NCBI GenBank assembly: GCA_964477295.1
Contig: CAYZEZ010000031.1
Location: 1 to 24,461 of the forward strand
DNA length: 24,461 bases
Direction: 5' to 3'
Source of the DNA: CAYZEZ01 sp964477295
GTDB lineage: Bacteria; Bacteroidota; Bacteroidia; Bacteroidales; SM23-62
Shown: positions 8,824 through 16,209 of the stretch, in pieces
How the letters are laid out: the number at the start of each line of letters is the position of its first letter
Numbering within the stretch: the stretch's first letter is position 1
Translations under genes and position numbers: made by a program
Notes under the pieces: generated by a model
The model's input: only the letters and a program-made list of their open reading frames with translations
Told to the model about the DNA's origin: nothing
The model's database searches: none

Positions 8824-9114
8824 TTACTCAACCCTTATCCTTTTTAAATATGTCTGGTCGCCCTGTAGCCTGAGGAAATAGGTTCCGGAAGGCAGGTTTC
8901 TATGATTGATGGAAACCAGGGTGCCGGGAGAATGATTCACGATCTTAACAATCTTTCCCTCTAAACTGATGATCTCAATTTTCTGTAACTGGAAATTTGG
9001 TTCCATGATAATGTAATTTTTTTGGTGCTGTATGAATACCTGCAACCAAATTACAACATGGAGGAGGGGGAGGTCTATCAAATATGTATCAAAAACTTTA
9101 AGAAATGTAGCATT
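8824..9114 (-). pseudogene. Remnant of a type IX secretion (Por) C-terminal sorting domain
   Basis: The frame is open from just after a TAA at 9115-9117 down to the TAA at 8824-8826. The last 55 residues match the C-terminal sorting domain of T9SS cargo: KIEIISLEGKIVKIV, then INHRNLPSGTYFLRLQG, then a basic tail ending KRIRVE. The preceding segment, IQHQKNYIIMEPN, looks like a degraded form of the domain start (normally YPNP...). No passenger domain and no signal peptide precede it. The only long-frame start is a TTG at 9081. It is best explained as the tail of a lost secreted or adhesin-like protein, left after deletion. A very small expressed protein cannot be excluded. Confidence 0.65.
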
Positions 9115-9120
9115 TTACTG

Positions 9121-9166
9121 AATTGTCACATGAAACCTGCCTGGCGGCAGTTTTCATGTGACAATT
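9121..9166. repeat. Perfect long hairpin between remnant and LolA-like gene
   Basis: A 15-bp arm, AATTGTCACATGAAA (9121-9135), is exactly complementary to TTTCATGTGACAATT (9152-9166). After one mismatch the stem continues with CTGCC/GGCAG around a TGGC loop, giving a stem of about 20 bp plus one mismatch. The right arm directly abuts the TAA of the LolA-like gene (9167-9169). There is no T-tract after either arm, so it is not a classical intrinsic terminator. It may stabilise the 3' end of the operon mRNA, block read-through from both sides, or be a mobile palindrome. Confidence 0.8.
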
Positions 9167-9901
9167 TTACCGCAGGGAGGCTTTGGTAAAGATATGATCT
9201 TCGATCTCCACATTGAACTGGATATCTTCTATGATGAATTCAGTGCCATCACCATTCTTAAGCATATCCTTGAATACCATTTTCCCGGGAAACCATCTTC
9301 CGCTCATTCGTTTGACATCGAATAGCTCCGTCTTTTTCAACAGCTTGCCACTTTTTGCATACAGCTCCTCTTTGAGGGGTATGTATCTTTCCTGGTCGAT
9401 CCATTGCTTACGGATCTGGTAGGCCACTTCCGGATTGTTAGCAGTCAGTTCCAAAATCCAGCATTCACGATCCTGGTATTTTTCCGTCCCGGCTACAGAG
9501 GCATCATAATCATCAGCCAGGGAGTTGTCTTCCATCATGTCTTCATAGGACAGATCAGATCCCATTACAGATTGCCTGAGCATATGTCCCGATATCTGGA
9601 TGGTCCTGTCCGTGGAAGGTGAATAGATCCAGAGCTGGTCTTCCAGCTTAAGCATTTTTGTACCAGCTTCCCGGGGAGGGGATAAGTATTCGGTAAATGC
9701 TCGGATATTTCCTGTACTCCAGGATTTTGATTCAATGGTTCGGTCACCCCTCGCACCATGGATTATCATTTTTGAGGTGATCACCCTGGAATCTGATGAT
9801 AAGTTTGCATCGATCCGGTCTAAAATCTCCTTACCTGAGGGGTATTGGGCAAGCAAACAGGTGCTTGCTGCCAGTAATAATATGGAAATTATTGTCTTCA
9901 T
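9167..9901 (-). CDS. LolA-like outer-membrane lipoprotein-sorting protein
   Basis: The 244-aa periplasmic protein begins with a signal peptide (about residues 1-18, ending CLLAQ). The chosen ATG at 9901 begins this signal; the upstream in-frame start at 9952 would add 17 unlikely residues. The body fits the LolA/LolB-like half-barrel family (outer membrane lipoprotein-sorting protein): an early GKEILDRIDANL helix, strands with LEDQLWIYSPSTDRTIQ, then a conserved tail near FTKASLR. Such proteins bind acyl chains and carry lipoproteins or lipids through the periplasm. It is the last gene of the TetR-to-LolA unit and lies 62 bp after the second permease gene. Its position beside two FtsX-type permeases suggests it receives cargo from them, as LolA does from LolCDE. 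The actual cargo is not known. Confidence 0.85.
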   Translation of the reverse strand: MKTIISILLLAASTCLLAQYPSGKEILDRIDANLSSDSRVITSKMIIHGARGDRTIESKSWSTGNIRAFTEYLSPPREAGTKMLKLEDQLWIYSPSTDRTIQISGHMLRQSVMGSDLSYEDMMEDNSLADDYDASVAGTEKYQDRECWILELTANNPEVAYQIRKQWIDQERYIPLKEELYAKSGKLLKKTELFDVKRMSGRWFPGKMVFKDMLKNGDGTEFIIEDIQFNVEIEDHIFTKASLR

Positions 9902-9931
9902 TTTCAATGTAATTTTATTTTTTAAAACCCA

Positions 9932-9958
9932 TAACTCAATTCTCACACTCACTGCTCA
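9932..9958 (-). repeat. Imperfect heptamer-like tandem repeat
   Basis: On the plus strand, TAACTCA, ATTCTCA, CACTCA and CTGCTCA follow each other (7, 7, 6 and 7 bp). On the minus strand each unit begins TGAG, so each holds a TGA. It fills most of the gap between the second permease and the LolA-like gene. Confidence 0.55.
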
Positions 9959-9963
9959 CCGAC

Positions 9964-11241
9964 CTAATTTTCAAGTTCTTTAAATAATGAGGCCGTCTTT
10001 CTCCTGTATATCCCGATACCGGACAACATGGTTCCCAGGGTGGTTGAAAACAAACCGGGGATAAAGCCTATATAATATGCCTGCGGCACCAGCTTGGCAT
10101 GGAATTCTCCGGGCATCATCATGGTGGCTCCTTGCATCATGCTGCCAATATCAATTCCTTTTTCCTGCACCCAGTATGCAAACAATAATCCAATTATGGT
10201 GCCAAATGCCGAACCGACTATTCCGATCAAAGCTGATTCATAGATCATGCTTCGATAAATATGTCCCTTTCCCTCGCCAATAGCCAGCCTGACACCGACT
10301 TCACCGTAACGCCGCAGTCCGCCGATCAGTCCGGTATTCCACAGTACTATTGACATGGCAAACACGAATATAAAAACAACAATGAATGCTGCAGAATCCA
10401 CCAGCTCGAGATACCCTCCCAGGAACTCATCCTGCTCAGATAGTTTAAGCATAATGGGTGAAAACTCATCTCCAGGATCGGAATATTTATTATTGAAACT
10501 GGTGCAAATTAACCCTGCCTTCTCGCTATCGTAATGGCCACCCGGGAGATAACCGAGTATTTCACCCGATGCATCCTGCATGTCGAGGGCAGCCTGGGCA
10601 TCTGAGATATCGACGATTATTGCACCCCTGTCCATGACGGATACTCCGAATTTGATGGTCCCTGCAATAGTGAAATTATAGAAGCTCATGCTGCCATACA
10701 TGGTTGATCCCATAAGGGTAACATTATCTCCCGGGGCAACTTCCAGTTTATTAGCGAATTCATCGCTGATAAGTATCTCGCCCGGGCTGTCAGGAATTTC
10801 TCCCCTGACAAGGATATTCTCCAGGTTCAACCGATCGGGTTCTTTACTTCCCGGTGTAAGCATATCAATGGCAATCGCCATGGCAGGCCCCTGTGCTCGA
10901 GTTTCGCCGTTTTCATCGGGTACATCCAGCAATCCACCAAACTGTGTACGGATTGCCCATTCCATATCAGGATAGTCTTTTTTAATCTCGTCCATTAATT
11001 CACTCACATTTTCCAGTGACAGATCAGTGGGCCTTTGATTCATATTGTCAGCATAGGCACGGGTCATTATCTTAACGTGCCCGCTGGAAAATTTGGCGCT
11101 GAAATCGGCAAAATCGCTCATTATCCCCGTGAGGTAGCAAACCAGAAAGACCGTAAGCATGACACCTGCTGCCACCACAATGGCTGGCAGGAGGCTTCTT
11201 TTCCGGTCACGTAATAATCCTATAAACAGAAATCGTATCAT
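9964..11241 (-). CDS. FtsX-family ABC transporter permease, second of pair
   Basis: This is a 425-aa inner-membrane permease of the LolC/LolE/MacB type. It has one N-terminal membrane segment (about 17-40), a large periplasmic domain (about 41-280) and three C-terminal segments (about 284-304, 336-357 and 388-411). The cytoplasmic coupling region between the first two of these is RRYGEVGVRLAIGEGKGHI (310-328). Such permeases act mechanically on periplasmic partners rather than forming a channel. Its start overlaps the stop of the preceding permease gene by 4 bp (ATGA), so translation is coupled and the two are very probably a heterodimer. The partner ATPase is the gene at 12515-13201. Confidence 0.9.
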   Translation of the reverse strand: MIRFLFIGLLRDRKRSLLPAIVVAAGVMLTVFLVCYLTGIMSDFADFSAKFSSGHVKIMTRAYADNMNQRPTDLSLENVSELMDEIKKDYPDMEWAIRTQFGGLLDVPDENGETRAQGPAMAIAIDMLTPGSKEPDRLNLENILVRGEIPDSPGEILISDEFANKLEVAPGDNVTLMGSTMYGSMSFYNFTIAGTIKFGVSVMDRGAIIVDISDAQAALDMQDASGEILGYLPGGHYDSEKAGLICTSFNNKYSDPGDEFSPIMLKLSEQDEFLGGYLELVDSAAFIVVFIFVFAMSIVLWNTGLIGGLRRYGEVGVRLAIGEGKGHIYRSMIYESALIGIVGSAFGTIIGLLFAYWVQEKGIDIGSMMQGATMMMPGEFHAKLVPQAYYIGFIPGLFSTTLGTMLSGIGIYRRKTASLFKELEN

Positions 11242-12410
11242 TGTAGTTTTCCTTTAATTGCTTCAGTTGGGTTCATTTTAGTTATCTTCCTGGAGGGCAG
11301 GAAGCTGACAATAGTCGTGGTAATAATAACAAGGAGCATGACTGAAAGAATCAACCCGAGGCTGTATGCCGGGTAAATTGTTTCAGCTATGGGCAGTCCC
11401 ATACTATCCGAACCTGCAGGCATGGAATATCCTACTTTAGCCATCCAATACAGGAAAGGAATTCCGGGTATGGCACCGAGGATTACAGCCAGAAGCGAGT
11501 GCATGGCACCTTCCACGGTAAACAGCCTGACTACCTGGCCACGAGTCATGCCCATGGCCATGTATGTTCCAATTTCTTTCTGTCTCCTGAAAATCGAAAG
11601 CACCTGTGTGTCGAATATTGCCAGCATGGCAAGAAGCATCAATATGATATAGAATATTGATCCGCCAACTTTTTTCATCTTGATCATATCCCTAATATCA
11701 TTCAGGAGGAAATCATGATCCTTCAGTTCCCATCCGTTTTCTTCTCCCGTCCAGGTATAGTCCTGGTTCAGGATCAGCAGAGTGGCTTCCCCCGGCATCT
11801 GTGTCATTTCCTGCAAGCGTTCAATAGGGATCCATATCTGCCCGTTATCCACGGCAGGAACATCACTTCTAAATACATCTGAAATTACAAGCTCCGTGGC
11901 ATCAAATGTGCCATCCACATCGCGCCACCGGACCGTGATATAATCACCTGTTCCCAGCTTTGTATCCCGGGCCATTCTTTTCCCGATAATAGCCGGGATT
12001 TCTTCTTGTTCTCCAAGAAGCTTATCAGCAGGCAATTCAGAGACCTTTTGAGCGGGATCAATACCTTTCAGCAGGATACTCATTATTCTTCCTCCAGGGT
12101 AAATGGATGCCTGGGTTATTAGAACGGGCGCCATATTTCCCTTTTTTATTTCATCATTGAAGGACTGGGGCAAAACCCTGTGACTTTCCTCCAGTGTAAA
12201 GGGATCGTAAGGATCATAATCTTTTGTCCATATCTGTCCCCCACCAACTTCCCAGGCGATCATATCCCTCTCAGCCATTCTGTCCCAGCCATCGATAATA
12301 GCATATTGCCAGATTACCAGGATCAGGATTATTGCGAGCACAATAACGCTCAGCCAGGTCCTGAGACCTGCGCCTATCAGGTTTCGTAAGGCTAATTTTA
12401 ATGCTGTCAT
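11238..12410 (-). CDS. FtsX-family ABC transporter permease, first of pair
   Basis: The 390-aa permease has the same architecture as its neighbour: a membrane segment at about 19-38, a periplasmic domain to about 247, then segments at about 248-268, 301-323 and 349-371. The coupling motif is RRQKEIGTYMAMGMTRGQV (275-293). The tail MNPTEAIKGKLQ resembles the conserved end of LolC/LolE and MacB permeases. Two similarly built but diverged permeases side by side point to a heterodimeric transporter of LolC/LolE type rather than a MacB homodimer. It overlaps the next gene by 4 bp, while a 104-bp gap with heptamer repeats separates it from the upstream ATPase gene. Confidence 0.9.
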   Translation of the reverse strand: MTALKLALRNLIGAGLRTWLSVIVLAIILILVIWQYAIIDGWDRMAERDMIAWEVGGGQIWTKDYDPYDPFTLEESHRVLPQSFNDEIKKGNMAPVLITQASIYPGGRIMSILLKGIDPAQKVSELPADKLLGEQEEIPAIIGKRMARDTKLGTGDYITVRWRDVDGTFDATELVISDVFRSDVPAVDNGQIWIPIERLQEMTQMPGEATLLILNQDYTWTGEENGWELKDHDFLLNDIRDMIKMKKVGGSIFYIILMLLAMLAIFDTQVLSIFRRQKEIGTYMAMGMTRGQVVRLFTVEGAMHSLLAVILGAIPGIPFLYWMAKVGYSMPAGSDSMGLPIAETIYPAYSLGLILSVMLLVIITTTIVSFLPSRKITKMNPTEAIKGKLQ

Positions 12411-12471
12411 AACTTTTATATTTTGATCTCAGATTAATAATTAACGATCTTGATTTTAGAAGTGAAAGATA

Positions 12472-12513
12472 GATCGCAAATCATAAATCGTTAATCATAA
12501 ATCATAGATTATT
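12472..12513. repeat. Heptanucleotide tandem repeat inside the ABC operon
   Basis: Successive 7-bp units read GATCGCA, AATCATA, AATCGTT, AATCATA, AATCATA and GATTATT (12472-12513). The first bases keep the pattern (A/G)AT(C/T) while the last three vary. The array sits just downstream of the ATPase stop codon and before the first permease start. Confidence 0.75.
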
Positions 12514-12514
12514 T

Positions 12515-13201
12515 TTATTCGTCTTTTATCACTTTGCCGTCTTCAAGTGTTATTTTTCGCTTCAGGTACTGGATGACTTTATCATCATGCGTAGCAAAAA
12601 TGAAAGTGGTTTTCAGCTCCTCGTTCAGTTTTTCCATGGTTTGCAGGATGTGATGAGAATTGGCCGCATCCAGGTTGGCCGTTGGTTCATCGGCGAGTAC
12701 CAGTTTGGGTTTTTTAACCATGGCCCTTGCGATGGCCACCCGCTGGCATTCTCCTCCCGAAAGTTGTTTTGGCCTGGATTTTATCTTATCTGTCAGGCCT
12801 ACCCACTCAAGGGCATCCTGTACGGCTTTTTTCCTTTCTCCATGGTTCATATTAAGCAGGAGCAGCGGAAATTCTACATTCTCAAAAACAGTGTATACCG
12901 GCAGCAGGTTGTAGGTTTGAAAGATGAACCCCATAAATTGTTTACGTAGTTGGGCGGCTGCTCTTTGTGACAGCTTGCCAACCGACTGGCCGATAACCGT
13001 GGCTGTTCCTTCAGAAGGAGAGTCAAGGGATCCGATAATATTCAGCAGGGTGGTCTTGCCGGAGCCTGACGGGCCGACAATGCCTGCAAATTCACCAGTG
13101 CCAAACGACAAGCTGATGTCATTCAGTGCGGTAAAGTGTCCCTTCCCGATAGCGTAACGCTTTACCAGGTTTTCAATTTTTACGATGTGTTCGTTATCCA
13201 T
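12515..13201 (-). CDS. ABC transporter ATP-binding protein (LolD/MacB type)
   Basis: The 228-aa ATPase is of the size and class that pairs with FtsX-type permeases. Walker A is GPSGSGKTT (43-51), the Q-loop is FQTYN (94-98), the signature is LSGGECQRVAIARA (147-160), Walker B is LVLADEPT (167-174), and the switch histidine is H205 in ATHDD. The signature has Glu-Cys where LSGGQQQR is common, a tolerated variation. All catalytic residues are present. It lies upstream of the two permease genes on the same strand and should energise them. The 182-bp gap to the upstream barrel gene contains palindromic repeat copy B, so an internal promoter or processing site is possible. Confidence 0.95.
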   Translation of the reverse strand: MDNEHIVKIENLVKRYAIGKGHFTALNDISLSFGTGEFAGIVGPSGSGKTTLLNIIGSLDSPSEGTATVIGQSVGKLSQRAAAQLRKQFMGFIFQTYNLLPVYTVFENVEFPLLLLNMNHGERKKAVQDALEWVGLTDKIKSRPKQLSGGECQRVAIARAMVKKPKLVLADEPTANLDAANSHHILQTMEKLNEELKTTFIFATHDDKVIQYLKRKITLEDGKVIKDE

Positions 13202-13249
13202 TGTTAGAAAATTAATTGTTTGAGTCAGATCAAAGACATTTAACCTGTA

Positions 13250-13308
13250 GTCATCCCGTCCCGCCGTGACCCCCCGAGCACTCGGGGGGGAGTACTCGGG
13301 ACCGGGAT
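13250..13308 (-). repeat. Palindromic interspersed repeat, copy B (inverted relative to copy A)
   Basis: Reading the minus strand gives nearly the same sequence as 5149-5209: GTACTCCCCCCCGAGTGCTC, a G run, then CACGGCGGGACGGGATGACT. The difference is a few substitutions around the loop and at the outer left end. The core CCCCCGAG/CTCGGGGG and the outer GTCCCG/CGGGAC both pair, so the transcript would fold into a strong two-part hairpin. It is located between the barrel gene and the ATPase gene of one apparent operon, where it could cause partial termination or RNA processing. Confidence 0.8.
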
Positions 13309-13383
13309 CTTATTTCAATCATTATGAGATCCTTAAAATGGTTCAGGATGACTTGATATTGCTTTTTGATTCTTCCTCCTATA

Positions 13384-14538
13384 TTAATGATTAAATACTG
13401 CCATTACTTGTATCCCTTTACCTGCGAACAGATTTGTTTCGTCCATACCAGGATAGATCTGGAACCGGTCGGGATTCCAGAAGCCCATCAGGTAGAAGGT
13501 CCATCTGTCGAAAGTAAAAGTACAATTAACGAAATTATAGAGATCGTTGTTTTTCCAGTCATAAAATACTATTCCGTTCAGGTTGGTGATAATGGTTAAG
13601 GGATAGCTGAGAGAAAGAGCCGAAAATGTGACTCCATCTCCTTTACCAAAAGCCTGATCTGAAGCGCTGTAGTTAAATGCTTCGGTCATAAGGCCCAGGC
13701 CATTACCCACGCTAAAAGTATAATCCAAACCAACGGTTAAAGCCCGGTTATAAGCTGCCGGAAGATACTCAAAATCGGTATGGACTATTGAACTCTCAAA
13801 CCATAACCCTACGCCGATATCGATCTTTCCATCAAGGGCGATCCTGTTTTCCGGGGCAAAGCCATAAACATTAGCAGGAAGGATCAATGTGTCCTGAGTT
13901 ATATTAACTGATCTGTTGTGGTAGCTCAGTCCAAGCTCTCCGGTTAATACCGGTACCTGTACCCGGCCCCCGAATTCAGGCCGTGTCTTTTCGGATCCAA
14001 ACAATTCCCATCCTTTGGGGTCTTTATTGCCGATAAGTCCCCAGACCCAGATGTTGGCATTGTTCAGAAAATAGTACCTGGCCAGGAGTCCGTAGGTGCC
14101 ATCTGTCAGTTGCAACGGGTCACGCGGATCGATGCGGTCGAACCACATGAGCGGCCGCAGCATCGTGGCCGAACCAAAATTGATCTTCTGCAGCCCGGCC
14201 CTCACTTCAAACTGGTCCCCCGAAAACCTTACCCACATCCTGTATGGTTTTAATCTTTCATCAAGTGTTATGCTGTCGTTCGACCAGAATGCGCTTGCCC
14301 CCCATACGTTTGCTGATAGTTCTGCATCGATCTTGTACTTGTCACCCAGGGGCAATTCGAAATGGAGTTGTGGTATATATCTAACTCCCAGCTGACCGTT
14401 CATTTGTCTGCTGTAGCTTATCGTACCCCATCCTGCCAGCATGCCTTCAAAGCCTGCCGACTGGGAAAATCCGTATGACATTTGCATCAGCATAATAATA
14501 TATATCCAGGTTTTGCGACCCGCCGGGAATGCTTTCAT
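13384..14538 (-). CDS. Predicted outer-membrane beta-barrel protein
   Basis: The 384-aa protein has a signal peptide (about 1-26, ending GFSQSAG). The rest consists of alternating amphipathic strands rich in aromatic residues, without helices, as in an outer-membrane beta-barrel. The segment with VRAGLQKINFGSATMLRP (about 111-128) followed by FDRIDPRDPLQLTDG resembles the R-x-G-x-Q-x-(I/V)-N-(W/F)-G pattern of DUF1302/porin-like barrels, but I cannot assign a named family. The ATG at 14538 overlaps the stop of the TetR gene by 4 bp, so the two are translationally coupled. As the only outer-membrane protein of the unit, it may accept or export the cargo carried by the LolA-like protein. That is inference from context. 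Confidence 0.75.
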   Translation of the reverse strand: MKAFPAGRKTWIYIIMLMQMSYGFSQSAGFEGMLAGWGTISYSRQMNGQLGVRYIPQLHFELPLGDKYKIDAELSANVWGASAFWSNDSITLDERLKPYRMWVRFSGDQFEVRAGLQKINFGSATMLRPLMWFDRIDPRDPLQLTDGTYGLLARYYFLNNANIWVWGLIGNKDPKGWELFGSEKTRPEFGGRVQVPVLTGELGLSYHNRSVNITQDTLILPANVYGFAPENRIALDGKIDIGVGLWFESSIVHTDFEYLPAAYNRALTVGLDYTFSVGNGLGLMTEAFNYSASDQAFGKGDGVTFSALSLSYPLTIITNLNGIVFYDWKNNDLYNFVNCTFTFDRWTFYLMGFWNPDRFQIYPGMDETNLFAGKGIQVMAVFNH

Positions 14539-15131
14539 CTTTGATTCATAATTCCGTAAAAGAAAAAGTTGACAAGCTCCATGATCAGTTTTTGCGGATG
14601 CTCATAGATGCTCAATAATTTTTCATTTTTGGCCAGGTCAAGTATATGATTCAGGAAAAAGAGTATGAATTCCGGTTTGATGTTCTGCCTTATTTCACCC
14701 CTCTTCTGTGCCTCGATATAGTCATTCAGTATCTCATACAGTACCTTGCTTGACTCGGTCCGGATAAATTCAGCCAGTTCAGGATCACTATGAATCATGT
14801 AGTCATCAAAATAATCTGCAGAGATATTACTGGTCCCATCCATTTTCATTTGTATTGTCAGCCTCACTTTTTCTTCAAAGGAGATATCGGTGCGGTCCAT
14901 CAACTCCCTGTATTTTGTCAGGCTTTCTTCTACGATCATCGCAGTGATTTCTTTAACCAGTTCATTCTTGTTCCTGAAGTGCTTATAGAAGGTCATTTTA
15001 CTCACACTGGCTTCTTTACAAATCTCTTCAACCGTGACTCGTTTAATCCCAAACCTGAAAAACAGATCTTTCCCGGTCAGGATGATCTGGTTATGTTTCT
15101 CATTATTAGGTTTTTGTATAATTTCAGCCAT
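14535..15131 (-). CDS. TetR/AcrR-family transcriptional regulator
   Basis: The protein has 198 aa with the start at 15131 (MAEIIQKPNN). Further in-frame codons upstream to 15218 would run through the promoter and are rejected. The N-terminal helix-turn-helix is clear: TVEEICKEASVSKMTFYKHF at 33-52, with the usual Y-K-H-F ending. The C-terminal ligand-binding half is diverged, as is normal for the family. It is the first gene of the unit and is coupled to the barrel gene by a 4-bp overlap. It therefore probably represses its own operon, with de-repression by a ligand that may be related to the exported cargo. A palindromic site overlaps its promoter. Confidence 0.92.
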   Translation of the reverse strand: MAEIIQKPNNEKHNQIILTGKDLFFRFGIKRVTVEEICKEASVSKMTFYKHFRNKNELVKEITAMIVEESLTKYRELMDRTDISFEEKVRLTIQMKMDGTSNISADYFDDYMIHSDPELAEFIRTESSKVLYEILNDYIEAQKRGEIRQNIKPEFILFFLNHILDLAKNEKLLSIYEHPQKLIMELVNFFFYGIMNQR

Positions 15132-15153
15132 TATACTATTTATATATAAATAT

Positions 15154-15183
15154 ACGTTTAGAGTACAAATATACGATAAACGT
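15154..15183. promoter_or_regulatory. Candidate TetR operator (inverted repeat)
   Basis: The arms ACGTTTA (15154-15160) and TAAACGT (15177-15183) are perfect inverted repeats separated by 16 bp. They bracket the -7 element of the TetR-gene promoter, so a bound dimer would block transcription. Size and position suit autoregulation by a TetR protein; the arms are short, so chance is possible in AT-rich DNA. Confidence 0.45.
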
Positions 15184-15197
15184 AAGTTATTGCCAAA
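15166..15197 (-). promoter_or_regulatory. Bacteroidota-type promoter of the TetR/ABC unit
   Basis: On the minus strand, TTTG (15197-15194) is followed after 20 nt by TATATTTG (15173-15166). This matches the -33 TTTG and -7 TAnnTTTG consensus of the Bacteroidota primary sigma factor. The start of transcription would lie some 30 nt before the ATG at 15131. Confidence 0.6.
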
Positions 15198-15285
15198 TTT
15201 TTCTGAATTTTTTTTCATCCGTACTTTTTTTAAATTTATATAAATTCAGATCTATTTATTTTTCATCCCTTAAATCGCAAAAAAA

Positions 15286-16209
15286 ATGAAGAATAAAATC
15301 ACTGTTCTGACAACCACGTCGAGTTATAATTTCACAGATTATCCGGATTCGATAAACCTGGTTAAAAATCCGTATAATCGCAAACTAAATGAGGAGGAAG
15401 CCATTGACCTTTTTAAACAGTACAATCCGGCTGGATTGATAGCTGGGGTGGAGCCACTGACAAACAGAGTGTTGCAGAAAGCAGGCAGTCTGAAAGTCAT
15501 ATCGAGATGTGGCATCGACCTGTATTCGATAGATCTTAAGTCAGCGAAAAAATTAGGCATTGTGGTATCGGGGACACATGTTGCGCCGGATGTACCTGCA
15601 GCTGAACTGGCCATCACCATGATATTGAGCCTGATAAGAAAGATCAGGCAGCTCGATAACCTCGTGAGGAGTAACCAGTGGGAAAGAAGGGTGACGGGAT
15701 TATTGTATGGTAAGACGGTCGGGATTATTGGATGCGGGATTCGCGGAACCAGGCTAAGCAGCTTGCTTCCGGCTTTTGGTTGCCAGTTATTAGGTTTTGA
15801 TCCTGATGTGCGGCGACACGAATACTGTGAAATGGTCAGCCTGGATAACCTGCTGGAAAACAGTGATATAATCACACTTCATATTCCTCTCACCAAGGAT
15901 AATTACCACATGATTGGAGATGTGGAAATTGATAAAATGAAAGAAGGCGTAATCATTGTGAATACATCACGGTGCGGATTAATTGATGAGTGGGCATTGG
16001 TGGAAGGAATGAAGGCTAATAAAATAGGTGGGGTGGGACTCGATGTATTTGAACAGGAACCTTACCGGGGGCCACTGATTGATTTCCCGGAAAATACTGT
16101 TTTAACTCCGCATGTGAGCTCATTCGCCGGAACCTACCGTTATGATATTGAGAAGGAGGCCATGCAGAATTTGATCGAAGGACTGAAAAAACAGGGCATT
16201 GCCCTCTAG
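15286..16209 (+). CDS. D-isomer-specific 2-hydroxyacid dehydrogenase (phosphoglycerate dehydrogenase-like)
   Basis: The 307-aa NAD-dependent dehydrogenase acts on a D-2-hydroxyacid. The catalytic-domain motif is SRCGID (73-78). The Rossmann loop is GCGIRG (149-154), with D172 placed to bind the NAD ribose. The catalytic triad is R229 (NTSRCG), E258 (VFEQEP) and H276 (LTPHVSS). In NTSRCG and SRCGID the usual R-G and R-x-G-V-G patterns are slightly altered, so the substrate may not be 3-phosphoglycerate. There is no C-terminal ACT domain, so it is the short form. It is divergent from the TetR gene and no partner enzyme is adjacent, so its pathway is open. Confidence 0.9.
   Translation: MKNKITVLTTTSSYNFTDYPDSINLVKNPYNRKLNEEEAIDLFKQYNPAGLIAGVEPLTNRVLQKAGSLKVISRCGIDLYSIDLKSAKKLGIVVSGTHVAPDVPAAELAITMILSLIRKIRQLDNLVRSNQWERRVTGLLYGKTVGIIGCGIRGTRLSSLLPAFGCQLLGFDPDVRRHEYCEMVSLDNLLENSDIITLHIPLTKDNYHMIGDVEIDKMKEGVIIVNTSRCGLIDEWALVEGMKANKIGGVGLDVFEQEPYRGPLIDFPENTVLTPHVSSFAGTYRYDIEKEAMQNLIEGLKKQGIAL

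Noticed and set aside
9121..9166. Hairpin considered as a Rho-independent terminator
   Set aside because: No T-rich tract follows the stem on either strand, so only a structural repeat is called.
5149..13308. Repeat copies considered as a CRISPR or as the ends of one composite transposon
   Set aside because: There are only two copies, 8 kb apart, with no spacers. The genes between them include normal chromosomal genes such as endonuclease IV and no transposase or integrase.
14535..14538. Overlapping stop/start considered as a frameshift or gene fusion
   Set aside because: ATGA overlaps are usual for coupled genes. Both products (TetR and a signal-peptide-bearing barrel) are complete and of different compartments.
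15132..15218. Longer N-terminus of the TetR protein
   Set aside because: The extension reads through the TAnnTTTG promoter and the inverted repeat, and its residues do not resemble a TetR N-terminus.
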